From NCBI RefSeq assembly GCF_025336485.1, contig NZ_JAODAB010000006.1:248001-312000 (forward strand): a stretch of DNA of 64,000 nucleotides. The letters are read 5' to 3'. A program made the translations under genes and the position numbers. Under the pieces are notes generated by a model. That model saw only the letters and a program-made list of their open reading frames with translations, was not told where the DNA came from and searched no databases. The first letter of the stretch is position 1. Each line of letters begins with the position of its first letter. Shown here in pieces: positions 10,765-20,014 of this stretch. This DNA comes from Pseudomonas citri. Lineage in GTDB: Bacteria > Pseudomonadota > Gammaproteobacteria > Pseudomonadales > Pseudomonadaceae.

Positions 10765-10792
10765 TTCAATATCAAAAAATTTTGATATTGAA
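10765..10792. promoter_or_regulatory. Perfect 28-bp palindrome, probable operator of the ArsR-methyltransferase-metK operon
   Basis: The arms ttcaatatcaaaa (10765-10777) and ttttgatattgaa (10780-10792) are exact reverse complements around AA. The AT-rich ATATCAA..TTGATAT form is typical of ArsR-family operators. It lies between the divergent regulator (start 10726) and tkt (start 10998), closer to the regulator. Confidence 0.75.
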
Positions 10793-10997
10793 TGATGGGC
10801 GGCACTTTCCAGACCTGCTCGGCCTTGCAAACCACGGGCGGAAAGGTTTCATCGGGCGAAGGCGACTGAAATCCACCGCAAAAAACGCCTCCGGATGACT
10901 ATCTGTCATTGCCCCAGGCGGGTGTGTGAGGGAAAATGCACGCCTTTTTCAATTTCGTTTTATTCACTTTCGATTCAATACCCGCAGGAGATCAGCG

Positions 10998-12995
10998 ATG
11001 CCCAGCCGTCGTGAGCGTGCCAATGCCATTCGTGCCCTCAGCATGGATGCCGTGCAGAAAGCCAACAGCGGCCATCCCGGTGCCCCTATGGGTATGGCGG
11101 ATATTGCCGAGGTGCTTTGGCGCGATTACCTCAAGCACAGCCCGAGCAACCCGTCGTTCGCCGACCGCGATCGCTTCGTGCTGTCCAACGGCCATGGCTC
11201 GATGTTGATCTATTCGCTGCTGCACCTGACCGGCTACGACCTGTCGATCGATGACCTGAAGAACTTCCGTCAACTGCACAGCCGCACCCCGGGCCACCCG
11301 GAATACGGCTACACCCCAGGCGTGGAAACCACCACCGGCCCGTTGGGCCAGGGCCTGGCCAACGCCGTGGGCTTTGCCCTGGCGGAAAAAGTGCTGGCGG
11401 CGCAGTTCAACCGCCCGGGCCACAACGTCGTGGACCACCACACCTACGTGTTCCTGGGCGATGGCTGCATGATGGAAGGCATTTCCCATGAAGTCGCCTC
11501 CCTGGCCGGCACCCTGGGCCTGGACAAGCTGATCGCCTTCTACGATGACAACGGCATTTCCATCGACGGCGAAGTCGAAGGCTGGTTCACCGATGACACG
11601 CCCAAGCGTTTCGAAGCCTACAACTGGCTGGTGATCCGCAACGTCGACGGCCACGATCCGGAAGAGATCAAGACTGCCATCGAGACCGCCCGCAAGAGCT
11701 CCCAGCCGACCCTGATCTGCTGCAAGACCACCATCGGTTTCGGCTCTCCGAACAAACAAGGCAAGGAAGACTGCCACGGTGCGCCACTGGGTGCCGAGGA
11801 AATCGCCCTGACCCGCGCCGCGCTGAAATGGGAACACGGCCCGTTCGAAATCCCGGCGAACATCTATGCCGAGTGGGATGCCAAGGAAAAAGGTCGTGCG
11901 CTCGAAGCCGACTGGGACCAGCGTTTCGCCGCTTACGCCGCCCAATTCCCAGAGCTGGCCAATGAACTGGTGCGTCGCCTGCGTGGTGAGCTGCCGGCCG
12001 ATTTCGCTGAAAAAGCCTCGGCCTACATCGCCGAAGTCGCGGCCAAGGGCGAAACCATCGCCAGCCGCAAGGCCAGCCAGAACACCCTGAACGCCTTCGG
12101 CCCGTTGCTGCCGGAAATGCTGGGCGGTTCGGCCGACCTGGCCGGTTCCAACCTGACCCTGTGGAAAGGTTGCAAAGGCGTGAGCGCCGAAGACGCCAGC
12201 GGCAACTACGTGTACTACGGCGTTCGCGAATTCGGCATGAGCGCGATCATGAACGGCGTGGCCTTGCACGGTGGCCTGGTGCCTTACGGCGCGACCTTCC
12301 TGATGTTCATGGAATACGCCCGCAACGCGGTGCGTATGTCGGCGCTGATGAAAAAACGCGTGCTGTATGTGTTCACCCACGATTCCATCGGCCTGGGTGA
12401 AGACGGTCCGACTCACCAGCCGATCGAGCAACTGGCCAGCCTGCGCTGCACGCCGAACCTGGACACCTGGCGTCCATGCGACGCCGTGGAATCGGCAGTG
12501 GCCTGGAAATTCGCCATCGAGCGTAACGATGGCCCTTCGGCACTGATCTTCTCCCGCCAGAACCTGCCGCATCAGGCCCGTGAAGCCGGCCAGATCGACG
12601 ACATCGCCCGCGGTGGCTATGTGCTCAAGGATTGCATCGGCGAGCCTGAGCTGATCCTGATCGCTACCGGTTCCGAAGTCGGCCTGGCCGTGCAGGCCTA
12701 CGACAAGCTGACCGCGCAGGGCCGCAACGTGCGCGTGGTGTCCATGCCGTGCACCAGTGTGTTCGATGCCCAGGACGCCGGCTACAAGCAATCGGTATTG
12801 CCGCTGCAAGTCAGCGCCCGGATCGCCATCGAGGCTGCCCACGCCGACTACTGGTACAAGTACGTGGGCCTGGAAGGCCGCGTGATCGGCATGACCACCT
12901 ACGGCGAATCGGCCCCGGCGGCGGCGTTGTTCGAAGAGTTCGGCTTCACCCTGGAGAACATCCTGGGGCAGGCTGAAGAGCTGCTGGAAGACTGA
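10998..12995 (+). CDS. tktA: Transketolase
   Basis: A 665-residue thiamine-diphosphate enzyme of the pentose phosphate pathway that moves two-carbon units between sugar phosphates. Seen in the sequence: the N-terminal [19 protein letters not shown], the thiamine-binding [18 protein letters not shown] near residue 155, and the C-terminal-domain [19 protein letters not shown]. The ATG at 10998 follows an AGGAG site at 10986-10990; the longer open frame upstream is not needed. It leads a plus-strand set tkt-epd-pgk-fba with spacers, the known Pseudomonas order. Confidence 0.98.
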   Translation: MPSRRERANAIRALSMDAVQKANSGHPGAPMGMADIAEVLWRDYLKHSPSNPSFADRDRFVLSNGHGSMLIYSLLHLTGYDLSIDDLKNFRQLHSRTPGHPEYGYTPGVETTTGPLGQGLANAVGFALAEKVLAAQFNRPGHNVVDHHTYVFLGDGCMMEGISHEVASLAGTLGLDKLIAFYDDNGISIDGEVEGWFTDDTPKRFEAYNWLVIRNVDGHDPEEIKTAIETARKSSQPTLICCKTTIGFGSPNKQGKEDCHGAPLGAEEIALTRAALKWEHGPFEIPANIYAEWDAKEKGRALEADWDQRFAAYAAQFPELANELVRRLRGELPADFAEKASAYIAEVAAKGETIASRKASQNTLNAFGPLLPEMLGGSADLAGSNLTLWKGCKGVSAEDASGNYVYYGVREFGMSAIMNGVALHGGLVPYGATFLMFMEYARNAVRMSALMKKRVLYVFTHDSIGLGEDGPTHQPIEQLASLRCTPNLDTWRPCDAVESAVAWKFAIERNDGPSALIFSRQNLPHQAREAGQIDDIARGGYVLKDCIGEPELILIATGSEVGLAVQAYDKLTAQGRNVRVVSMPCTSVFDAQDAGYKQSVLPLQVSARIAIEAAHADYWYKYVGLEGRVIGMTTYGESAPAAALFEEFGFTLENILGQAEELLED

Positions 12996-13026
12996 TCCAA
13001 GGAATGTATTGCCTGTTCTGACGCTG

Positions 13027-13108
13027 TCGCGGGCAAGCCTTGCTCCCACAGGATGGTATTTCCCTGTGGGAGCATGCACATCCTGTGGGAGCAAGGCTTG
13101 CCCGCGAT
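13027..13108. repeat. Inverted pair of REP elements
   Basis: tcgcgggcaagccttgctcc at the left pairs with its exact reverse complement ggagcaaggcttgcccgcga at the right. A third partial unit (ccctgtgggagcatg) lies in the middle. It sits between tkt and epd. Confidence 0.85.
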
Positions 13109-13162
13109 GACAATGGAATGTTCAGCGCCCTCTTCATGGAATCAACCAAGTCAGAGACCCCC

Positions 13163-14218
13163 ATGCCCCAACCGCGTCCCTACAAAGTTGCACTCAACGG
13201 CTACGGCCGGATTGGTCGTTGCGTCTTGCGTGCGTTGTTCGAGCGAGGAGCGAGGGCCGGTTTCGAGATCGTGGCCATCAACGACTTGGCCGACATGGCC
13301 AGTATCGAATACCTGACACGCTTTGACTCCACTCACGGCCGGTTTCCCGGCGAAGTGCGGGTCGAGGGCGATTGTCTGCATATCAATGGCGACTGCGTGA
13401 AGGTTCTGCGCAGTGCCAGCCCCGAAGGCATCGATTGGGCGTCCTTGGGCGTCGACCTGGTGCTTGAGTGTTCCGGTGCCTACCACACCCGTGAAGACGG
13501 CCAGCGTTTTCTCGCCGCCGGTGCGCCGCGGGTGCTGTTTTCCCAGCCGATGGCCAGCGAAGCGGATGTCGATGCCACCATCGTCTACGGTGTGAACCAG
13601 GATTGCCTGACCGGCGACGAACTGCTCGTGTCCAACGCGTCCTGCACCACCAACTGCGGCGTGCCGCTGTTGCGCCTGCTGGACCAGGCCGTCGGCCTGG
13701 AGTACGTGTCGATCACCACCATCCACTCGGCGATGAACGATCAACCCGTGATCGACGCCTACCACCATGAAGACTTGCGCCGCACCCGCTCGGCGTTCCA
13801 GTCGGTGATTCCGGTGTCCACTGGTCTGGCGCGCGGCATCGAACGGCTGCTGCCGGAACTTGCCGGGCGAATTCAGGCCAAAGCCGTGCGGGTGCCGACG
13901 GTCAACGTGTCCTGCCTCGATATGACGATGCAGACCGTGAGCGATACCGACGCCACCGAGATCAACCGGATCCTGCGCGAAGCCGCCACCAGCGGCCCGC
14001 TCAAAGGCCTTTTGGCCTACACCGAGTTGCCTCATGCCAGCTGTGATTTCAACCATGACCCGCATTCGGCCATCGTCGATGCCAGCCAGACCCGTGTTTC
14101 CGGGCCACGGCTCGTGAACATCCTGGCCTGGTTCGACAACGAATGGGGTTTTGCCAACCGAATGCTGGACGTTGCCGGGCATTACCTGCAAACCGCTTCT
14201 AAAAAAACCGCTCTCTAA
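13163..14218 (+). CDS. epd: Erythrose-4-phosphate dehydrogenase
   Basis: A 351-residue member of the GAPDH family: N-terminal Rossmann motif NGYGRIGRCVLRALF, catalytic SNASCTTNC with the active cysteine near residue 158, and the C-terminal WFDNEWGFANRMLD. The product is assigned to Epd rather than Gap because of the E4P-type segments and the position between tkt and pgk. Epd oxidises erythrose 4-phosphate to 4-phosphoerythronate, the first step of pyridoxal phosphate synthesis. The ATG at 13163 aligns with the family; the frame is open upstream through the REP pair. Gap-type activity cannot be excluded from sequence alone. Confidence 0.93.
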   Translation: MPQPRPYKVALNGYGRIGRCVLRALFERGARAGFEIVAINDLADMASIEYLTRFDSTHGRFPGEVRVEGDCLHINGDCVKVLRSASPEGIDWASLGVDLVLECSGAYHTREDGQRFLAAGAPRVLFSQPMASEADVDATIVYGVNQDCLTGDELLVSNASCTTNCGVPLLRLLDQAVGLEYVSITTIHSAMNDQPVIDAYHHEDLRRTRSAFQSVIPVSTGLARGIERLLPELAGRIQAKAVRVPTVNVSCLDMTMQTVSDTDATEINRILREAATSGPLKGLLAYTELPHASCDFNHDPHSAIVDASQTRVSGPRLVNILAWFDNEWGFANRMLDVAGHYLQTASKKTAL

Positions 14219-14242
14219 ACAGTTACCCAGGAATTGCGACCC

Positions 14243-15406
14243 ATGACCGTGTTGAAGATGTCCGACCTCGATCTGCAAGGTAAGCGCGTACTGATCCGCG
14301 AAGACCTCAACGTCCCCGTCAAGGACGGTGTTGTCACCAGCGACGCGCGTATCCTGGCTTCGCTGCCGACCATCAAGCTGGCCCTGGAAAAAGGTGCGGC
14401 TGTGATGGTCTGCTCCCACTTGGGTCGTCCGACCGAAGGCGAGTTCTCGGCCGAAAACAGCCTCAAGCCCGTGGCCGATTACCTGAGCCGTGCTTTGGGC
14501 CGCGAAGTGCCGCTGGTGGCTGACTACCTGGGCGGCGTCGATGTGAAGGCCGGCGATGTCGTGCTGTTCGAAAACGTGCGCTTCAACAAGGGCGAGAAAA
14601 AGAACGCCGACGAGTTGGCGCAGCAATACGCGGCCCTGTGCGACGTGTTCGTGATGGACGCCTTCGGCACCGCTCACCGCGCCGAGGGCTCGACCCATGG
14701 CGTGGCCAAGTTCGCCAAGGTCGCCGCTGCCGGCCCACTGCTGGCCGCCGAGCTGGAAGCACTGGGCAAGGCCCTGGATGCCCCGGCCAAACCGATGGCC
14801 GCCATTGTGGCCGGCTCCAAGGTGTCCACCAAGCTGGACGTATTGAACAGTCTGAGCCAGATCTGCGACCAGTTGATCGTCGGTGGCGGCATTGCCAACA
14901 CCTTCCTGGCCGCCGCGGGCCATCCGGTTGGTAAGTCCCTGTACGAGCCGGATCTGCTGGACACCGCGCGGGACATTGCCGCCAAGGTCAGCGTGCCGTT
15001 GCCGGTTGACGTCGTGGTGGCCAAGGAGTTCGCCGAGAGCGCTGTCGCCACCGTCAAGCTGATCGCTGACGTGGCCGAAGACGACATGATCCTCGACATC
15101 GGCCCGCAAACCGCAGCCAACTTCGCTGAACTGCTGAAAACCTCCCAGACGATCCTATGGAACGGTCCAGTGGGCGTGTTCGAATTCGAGCAGTTCGGCA
15201 ATGGCACCCAGGTATTGGCCCGGGCCATTGCCGAAAGTGCTGCCTTCTCTATCGCCGGCGGTGGCGACACCTTGGCGGCCATCGACAAATATGGCGTGGC
15301 CGAGCAGATCTCCTACATTTCCACCGGCGGCGGCGCGTTCCTCGAATTCGTCGAAGGCAAAGTGCTGCCGGCCGTGGAAGTCCTGGAAAGCCGGGCCAAG
15401 GCCTGA
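14243..15406 (+). CDS. pgk: Phosphoglycerate kinase
   Basis: A 387-residue glycolytic/gluconeogenic enzyme that transfers a phosphate between 1,3-bisphosphoglycerate and ADP. The N-terminal [17 protein letters not shown], the [11 protein letters not shown] loop, [14 protein letters not shown] and the C-terminal nucleotide-binding [13 protein letters not shown] are all present. The ATG at 14243 follows CCAGGAATTGC and gives the length usual in pseudomonads. It begins 24 bp after epd and is probably in the same operon. Confidence 0.98.
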   Translation: MTVLKMSDLDLQGKRVLIREDLNVPVKDGVVTSDARILASLPTIKLALEKGAAVMVCSHLGRPTEGEFSAENSLKPVADYLSRALGREVPLVADYLGGVDVKAGDVVLFENVRFNKGEKKNADELAQQYAALCDVFVMDAFGTAHRAEGSTHGVAKFAKVAAAGPLLAAELEALGKALDAPAKPMAAIVAGSKVSTKLDVLNSLSQICDQLIVGGGIANTFLAAAGHPVGKSLYEPDLLDTARDIAAKVSVPLPVDVVVAKEFAESAVATVKLIADVAEDDMILDIGPQTAANFAELLKTSQTILWNGPVGVFEFEQFGNGTQVLARAIAESAAFSIAGGGDTLAAIDKYGVAEQISYISTGGGAFLEFVEGKVLPAVEVLESRAKA

Positions 15407-15437
15407 GGCTGCGTTGACCGGGCAAAGGAGTGTTCTG

Positions 15438-15659
15438 ATGGTCAAGACGTTCGCGCTTTTGTTGCTGACCGGTTTTCTGACGGCTTGCGGGAGTACCCCG
15501 AAAGCCGCGCCGGAGCCGGCATCCAGTGAGCCGCAGGCAGGCTGCTATCAGGCAGACTGGCAGGCCGAAACCAACCCGGTGCTCAACAAGCGCTCCGGAC
15601 CGGACGGCCTGGATAAATACGAGACGCAAACCCCGGACAAGGAACATGGATGCCCTTGA
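15438..15659 (+). CDS. Small putative lipoprotein
   Basis: A 73-residue protein. The N-terminus is a lipoprotein signal (MVKTFALLLLTGFLTACGS) with lipobox LTAC and Cys17. The short mature part is Pro/Glu-rich and holds two further cysteines, one in QAGCYQADW and one at the second-last residue, which could form a disulphide. It follows an AAAGGAG site 31 bp after pgk. Function unknown; conserved position in Pseudomonas between pgk and fba suggests a real gene. Confidence 0.75.
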   Translation: MVKTFALLLLTGFLTACGSTPKAAPEPASSEPQAGCYQADWQAETNPVLNKRSGPDGLDKYETQTPDKEHGCP

Positions 15660-15715
15660 CGGGTCTGACTCTTAACTCAGGGCTGGCGGCGTATGCCGTC
15701 AGCCGAGGAACGTGG

Positions 15716-16051
15716 ATGAAAGGCTTTATCGCCGTTGCGTTGCCGGCATTGCTGGCGGGGTGTGCGCAGTTGGACTTGTTGCATTCGTCCGAACCTGCCG
15801 CGCAAGGCTGGACGACCTGGACGTGCGACAGCGAAGCCAAGGTGCTCTGGCGCTACACCGATGCGGCTCGCAAGGCCGTCGATGTGCGTCTGGGCGGTGC
15901 CGAGCAGGTTTACCACCTGAAACAGGAGCCGGGCGCGTCGGGTTCGCTGTACAGCGACGACATGCTGGCGTTTCACGTCAACGGTGAGGAAGGCCTGGTG
16001 TACTGGGTTGCCACCAATGACTTGATCGGGCGTGGCTGCAAGGCGCAGTGA
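15716..16051 (+). CDS. MliC family lysozyme inhibitor-like lipoprotein
   Basis: A 111-residue protein with lipoprotein signal (lipobox LLAGC, Cys16). The mature part TWTCDSEAKVLWRYTD..AVDVRLGG..YHLKQ matches the MliC/YcgK fold, a small beta barrel that inhibits C-type lysozyme at the cell surface. It ends in GRGCKAQ; the two cysteines (WTCDS and GRGC) are the usual disulphide pair. The ATG at 15716 follows GCCGAGGAAC. Direct inhibition of lysozyme by this protein is inferred from the family. Confidence 0.82.
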   Translation: MKGFIAVALPALLAGCAQLDLLHSSEPAAQGWTTWTCDSEAKVLWRYTDAARKAVDVRLGGAEQVYHLKQEPGASGSLYSDDMLAFHVNGEEGLVYWVATNDLIGRGCKAQ

Positions 16052-16216
16052 CAAGCATGCCGCAAGCCCGCTCCCACAGGGGTTGAGTCAGCATCCGAAT
16101 TTTGTTGTAGCAATTTACCGGACCGGGCCAACCCCCGATCCGCAATGACTTGAATAGCCGCCGCCGCTCCGGCAGGCTGGCACGATTAACGACCCTCGAC
16201 CGGGAGAGATACACCC

Positions 16217-17281
16217 ATGGCACTTATCAGCATGCGTCAGATGCTGGACCACGCAGCCGAGTTCGGCTACGGCGTCCCAGCCTTTAACGTCAACAACCTT
16301 GAGCAGATGCGCGCCATCATGGAAGCCGCTGACAAGACGGACTCTCCGGTGATCGTCCAGGCTTCGGCTGGCGCCCGTAAATACGCCGGTGCGCCGTTCC
16401 TGCGTCACTTGATCCTGGCCGCGATCGAAGAGTTCCCGCACATCCCGGTGTGCATGCACCAGGATCACGGCACCAGCCCGGACGTCTGCCAGCGCTCCAT
16501 CCAACTGGGCTTCAGCTCGGTGATGATGGACGGCTCCCTGGGCGAAGACGGCAAGACCCCGACCGACTACGAGTACAACGTACGCGTCACCCAGCAGACC
16601 GTCGCCATGGCCCACGCCTGTGGCGTTTCGGTAGAGGGTGAGCTGGGTTGCCTGGGTTCGCTGGAAACCGGCATGGCCGGTGAAGAAGACGGCATCGGTG
16701 CCGAAGGCGTGCTGGACCACAGCCAGATGCTGACCGATCCGGAAGAAGCCGCCGACTTCGTCAAGAAGACCCAGGTCGACGCCCTGGCCATCGCCATCGG
16801 CACCAGCCACGGCGCCTACAAGTTCACCAAGCCACCTACCGGCGACGTGCTGGCCATCGACCGCATCAAGGAAATCCACAAGCGCATCCCCAACACCCAC
16901 CTGGTGATGCACGGCTCTTCCTCGGTACCGCAAGAGTGGCTGGCGATCATCAACCAGTACGGCGGCGACATCAAGGAAACCTACGGCGTGCCGGTTGAAG
17001 AAATCGTCGAAGGCATCAAGCACGGCGTACGCAAGGTCAACATCGACACCGACCTGCGCCTGGCTTCCACCGGTGCCATGCGTCGCCTGATGGCGACCAA
17101 CCCGAGCGAATTCGACCCACGCAAGTTCCTCGGCGCTACCGTCACCGCCATGCGTGACGTGTGCATCGCGCGTTACGAAGCGTTCGGCACTGCCGGCAAT
17201 GCTTCGAAGATAAAGCCGATCTCCCTGGAAGGGATGTATCAGCGTTATCTGAAAGGTGAGTTGAACGCCAAGGTTAACTGA
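16217..17281 (+). CDS. fba: Fructose-bisphosphate aldolase, class II
   Basis: A 354-residue zinc enzyme of gluconeogenesis and glycolysis that interconverts fructose 1,6-bisphosphate and two triose phosphates. Features: N-terminal [22 protein letters not shown], zinc-site MHQDHG near residue 80, SSVMMDGSL, and the glycine-rich [10 protein letters not shown] loop. The ATG at 16217 follows CGGGAGAGA. A strong terminator follows the gene. Confidence 0.97.
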   Translation: MALISMRQMLDHAAEFGYGVPAFNVNNLEQMRAIMEAADKTDSPVIVQASAGARKYAGAPFLRHLILAAIEEFPHIPVCMHQDHGTSPDVCQRSIQLGFSSVMMDGSLGEDGKTPTDYEYNVRVTQQTVAMAHACGVSVEGELGCLGSLETGMAGEEDGIGAEGVLDHSQMLTDPEEAADFVKKTQVDALAIAIGTSHGAYKFTKPPTGDVLAIDRIKEIHKRIPNTHLVMHGSSSVPQEWLAIINQYGGDIKETYGVPVEEIVEGIKHGVRKVNIDTDLRLASTGAMRRLMATNPSEFDPRKFLGATVTAMRDVCIARYEAFGTAGNASKIKPISLEGMYQRYLKGELNAKVN

Positions 17282-17293
17282 GGCTCAACGGTC

Positions 17294-17327
17294 ATGAAAA
17301 AACCCGCAGTGATGCGGGTTTTTTCAT
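17294..17327 (+). terminator. Rho-independent terminator after fba
   Basis: The stem aaaaaacccgca pairs with tgcgggtttttt over a short loop, with a run of T at the end. It lies 12 bp after the fba stop and would also serve the minus-strand remnant gene facing it. Confidence 0.9.
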
Positions 17328-17510
17328 TTACGGCTTCAGAGTGGCATTTTCGTGCTCTGCCGCCAATCGGGAGCGCACCTGATCGATGCTCAGCGCACGC
17401 GAGGGGTCGGCTTGCAAAGCATCATAGGCTGGGGCTACTTGGCCTGCGAGCCAGTTTTCCAATGCACGATCACGAGCCAGCAGCGCCCGGAGGCTGATGA
17501 TCCGCTGCAT
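17328..17510 (-). pseudogene. Antitoxin-like remnant fused to a REP sequence
   Basis: A 60-codon frame whose body (ALENWLAGQVAPAYDALQADPSRALSIDQVR..LAAEHE) resembles the C-terminal half of ParD/RelB-type antitoxins. The usual N-terminal DNA-binding part is absent. The first codons lie inside a REP element (cgcgATGcag) with no ribosome-binding site, and no toxin gene follows. It looks like an antitoxin gene truncated where a REP element now stands. It might still be translated as a stub. Confidence 0.5.
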
Positions 17511-17537
17511 CGCGAACAGGCTCGCTCCCACTGGGCT

Positions 17538-17822
17538 TTATTGTTCTTCGAGGCCGCGCTGTTCGATGACCCCGAACACGTCGGTGACATCCTGAACCAG
17601 TATCCGCGCAACATTGGTGAGGGTATTGAAATCGCTGGCCGCCGAGTCGCGCAGGGAAGCACAGGCCATGAGCGTCAAATAATCGAGCGTGGCGTGCAGG
17701 CGTTCGCTGGCGCAGGCGTGGAGTTCGGTCAGTGGGACCGTGCGGTCGATGAACAGGACGGGGTGGGTGGTGGCGATTGGGGTGAGCGGGGTGAAGCGGC
17801 CAAGCAATTGTTCGGCTTTCAT
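17538..17822 (-). CDS. DUF6124/DUF3077 family protein
   Basis: A 94-residue acidic, helical protein. The order of segments (FVIDRTVPL-like LFIDRTVPLTELHACASERL, then LDYLTLMACASL, then VARILVQDVTDVFGVI) is that of the Pseudomonas-specific DUF3077/DUF6124 family, present in many paralogous copies per genome and of unknown function. The ATG follows AGAGG. The 190 bases upstream on its strand have strong hairpins and repeat a layout I recall before other members of this family; see the leader feature at 17823-18012. Confidence 0.75.
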   Translation of the reverse strand: MKAEQLLGRFTPLTPIATTHPVLFIDRTVPLTELHACASERLHATLDYLTLMACASLRDSAASDFNTLTNVARILVQDVTDVFGVIEQRGLEEQ

Positions 17823-18012
17823 GACAAACCTCTAACTCAAGAAAGATATTTGCCACCGTTTGCTGCGAAACAAATGAGGTGGCAGCCATGTGCGGGTTCG
17901 CAGACCGAGGAGTTAGCACCCGGCAGATCCGAAGATCTCCCACACACAGCCGCCATAAAAACCGAACACAGGCAGGATATGCCCATGTTGATTTTTGACG
18001 GCCATGATTCTA
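17823..18012 (-). ncRNA. Candidate structured 5' leader of the DUF6124 gene
   Basis: On the minus strand directly before the gene: an AGATC-TTCG-GATCT hairpin with a stable tetraloop (17921-17941), then a stretch with GTGC/GCAC, then a long hairpin whose arms TGCCACC and GGTGGCA (17851-17884) enclose GTTT/AAAC, then CTTGAGTTAGAGG ahead of the ATG. TTAGA also recurs at the far end near 18010. The stacked hairpins ahead of a start codon suggest a regulatory leader; this is inference. Confidence 0.5.
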
Positions 18013-18114
18013 ACTCACCAGGGCTGCGAAACCCCTGCCCACTGACCAAGTCAGCAGGCCAACCGAACTATAGAGCAGATTTCCAAGGCCAAAACCGACC
18101 TGTAGGACGCCCTC

Positions 18115-18242
18115 CGTTCCTGTGGCGAGGGAGCTTGCTCTCGCTCGGGGGCGCAGCCGCCGTAAAACCGGCGCATGCGCAAGGGCTGACGAAAAGAAGG
18201 GCTGCTTCGCAGCCCTGCGGGAGCAAGCTCCCTCGTTACGGG
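18115..18242. repeat. REP cluster
   Basis: The outer arms, gcgagggagcttgctctcgc at the left and cgggagcaagctccctcg at the right, enclose gggctgcttcgcagccc, a further perfect hairpin. The cluster sits between the DUF6124 leader and the 3' end of the first PL7 gene. Confidence 0.75.
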
Positions 18243-18277
18243 ACGTAAATTCCTACGAGATTTTCGGAAGTGGAATT

Positions 18278-18946
18278 TCAGGTGTTGTGATCGATATCCA
18301 GCACGCTGAACGTCACTTTCCCGCCTTCGGTGCTGTAGCCCGTGTTGTCCTGCACATACACCCCGGCCTTGAAATACAACGGCTTGTCGCGCCACGTTGC
18401 GCTGACGGTGGTGTACCAGCTGTTGCCGGCGGCGGTGATGCCCAGGTCGCCGGTACGGTCCAGGTGGATCCGGTAGGAGAAGGAGCGGTTGAGCTGTACC
18501 CCCGTGGCAACCGTGATGACCCGGCCTTCGTCATCGTCGGGGCGCATGCGCACCTTGGCGACGATGTTGCCGGTATCGCTGTCCTCCTTGTATTGGTATT
18601 CCAGCTTGACCATGGGCTTGCTGCTGTCCTTGGCATGGATCTGGCCAATCACCACTTTGCCGCTGCTGGGCACCTGGTTGACGGCGAGGGTGGCCCGCAA
18701 CTGGTTGTCGGCATCGGGGTACACCCAGTTGCGCAGGGTGCCGTCGCGGTAGGTCTCGCGTAATTCACTGCGGGGGTAGATCGCGTTTTCCGTCTTGGTG
18801 CCGGTGACCGGCGACCAGAAGTACACCGTACTGCCTTCGGGATTGAAGTATTTGTCCTGGAACCCGTCCAACAGGCGCGGTGTTTCGATGGTTTTCGGCG
18901 GGCTGCCCTCGGGAATGCTCAAGTTCCAGGTTGCTAAATCGACCAT
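18278..18946 (-). CDS. Polysaccharide lyase family 7 protein (alginate lyase), copy 1
   Basis: A 222-residue protein with the three PL7 active-site blocks in order: RSELRE at residues 59-64, QIH at 102-104 and YFKAGVY at 191-197. PL7 enzymes cleave alginate and related uronates by beta-elimination. There is no signal peptide, so it is either cytoplasmic or exported by a non-Sec route. It is about 70-75 percent identical by eye to copy 2 just upstream on the same strand. The ATG is the only sensible start (MVDLATWNLSIPEG matches copy 2). Confidence 0.88.
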   Translation of the reverse strand: MVDLATWNLSIPEGSPPKTIETPRLLDGFQDKYFNPEGSTVYFWSPVTGTKTENAIYPRSELRETYRDGTLRNWVYPDADNQLRATLAVNQVPSSGKVVIGQIHAKDSSKPMVKLEYQYKEDSDTGNIVAKVRMRPDDDEGRVITVATGVQLNRSFSYRIHLDRTGDLGITAAGNSWYTTVSATWRDKPLYFKAGVYVQDNTGYSTEGGKVTFSVLDIDHNT

Positions 18947-19050
18947 GGGTGATCCTTACTCGGAGTGAAAAAACTCAAAGCCTCATCCGCAGGGTGTTAT
19001 CCCGCGTTGTTATTGTTCTTGGGCGCGGGGGAGATGAACTTTCCAATACC

Positions 19051-19138
19051 TGACCGGCGGATGGTTGGCGTCAACTGTCCGTCAGAGTGGTCTCGACGGA
19101 TTTTGTGCCCGAGAGGCGTGACCGTTGGTCGACTTTTT
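19051..19138 (-). promoter_or_regulatory. Upstream box of PL7 copy 1, duplicated before copy 2
   Basis: Reading the minus strand, it contains ACGGTCACGCC, GGGCACAAAA, CTGACGGACAGTTGACGCC and ATCCGCCGG, in the same order and similar spacing as at 20015-20102. The conserved block sits about 100-190 bp upstream of each start, while the sequence between it and the genes differs. It probably holds the promoter or an operator. Confidence 0.5.
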
Positions 19139-19244
19139 CGCTTTTCTTTTTGAACAAAAATCGCAATGTCCTTGGCGGCTCCCCCCATGGGATGCGCCAG
19201 GCAAGGACCAGCAGCCATCCGTGCTGCTGCGCGATTGCCTCCAA

Positions 19245-19916
19245 TCAGAGGGTGTTGTGCTTGATTTCCAACAGGCTGAACGTCACTTGGCCACCTTCAG
19301 TGGTGTAGCCGGTGTTGTCCTGCACGTAGACGCCTGCCTTGAAGTACAACGGCTTGACCTTCCAGGCCGGATTGATGGTGGTCCGCCAGTTGTAGCCGGC
19401 TGCAGTGATGCCCAACGCGCCACCTGGGCTGAGGTGGATCATGTAGGAGAAGTTGCGATTGAGCGTTACGCCTGTCGCGATGGTAATCACCTGGCCCGTT
19501 TCGTCATCGGGGTGCATTCGCACCTTGGCGACGATGTTGCCCGTGGCGCTGTAGGCCTTGTATTGGTATTCCAGTTTCACCATGGGGCTGGTGCTGTCCT
19601 TGGTGTGGATCTGGCCGATCACGATCTTGCCGGTGCTGGGCACCTGGTTGACTGCCAGGGTTGCGCGCAGGATGTTGTCCGCCGTCGGATACAGCCAGTT
19701 GCGCAGGCTGCCGTCGCTGTAGGTTTCGCGCAATTCGCTGCGCGGATAGATCGCGTTGGCGGTCTTGGTGCCGGTCACCGGCGCCCAGAAGAACAGCGTG
19801 CCGGTGTCGGAGTGGAAGTATTCATCCTTGAATCCTTGCGCCAGCCGAGGCGTTTCGATGGTGATGGCCGGGCTGCCTTCGGGGACGCTCAAGTTCCAGG
19901 TATTGAGATCGATCAT
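19245..19916 (-). CDS. Polysaccharide lyase family 7 protein (alginate lyase), copy 2
   Basis: A 223-residue paralogue of the neighbouring copy. RSELRE, QIH and YFKAGVY are all kept, so both should be active. The start at 19916 follows AGGATCCCACC; the open frame runs on to 19979 but those residues do not match copy 1. No signal peptide. Two tandem lyases with related upstream boxes point to gene duplication and separate expression. Whether the substrate is self-made or algal alginate is not shown; no alginate synthesis genes are in the window. Confidence 0.88.
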   Translation of the reverse strand: MIDLNTWNLSVPEGSPAITIETPRLAQGFKDEYFHSDTGTLFFWAPVTGTKTANAIYPRSELRETYSDGSLRNWLYPTADNILRATLAVNQVPSTGKIVIGQIHTKDSTSPMVKLEYQYKAYSATGNIVAKVRMHPDDETGQVITIATGVTLNRNFSYMIHLSPGGALGITAAGYNWRTTINPAWKVKPLYFKAGVYVQDNTGYTTEGGQVTFSLLEIKHNTL

Positions 19917-20014
19917 GGTGGGATCCTGCGTAACTAGTGTAAATGTACTCACCAAAGCGGGAGGCTCTACTCCGGGCATTTGGAAGGGTTGATCACGCAG
20001 GATGGAGGGTCACC

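Noticed and set aside
10992..13094. A 700-codon minus-strand open frame
   Set aside because: Complement of tkt; composition is that of a shadow frame.
13027..13108. CRISPR array, suggested by many gtgggagcaag repeats
   Set aside because: The units are palindromic REPs in inverted pairs scattered between genes, without regular spacers or cas genes.
13151..15109. A 652-codon minus-strand open frame
   Set aside because: Antisense to epd and pgk with no domain.
17837..18049. A 70-codon minus-strand frame before the DUF6124 gene
   Set aside because: It lies wholly in the hairpin-rich leader and has a composition set by the stems rather than a protein pattern.
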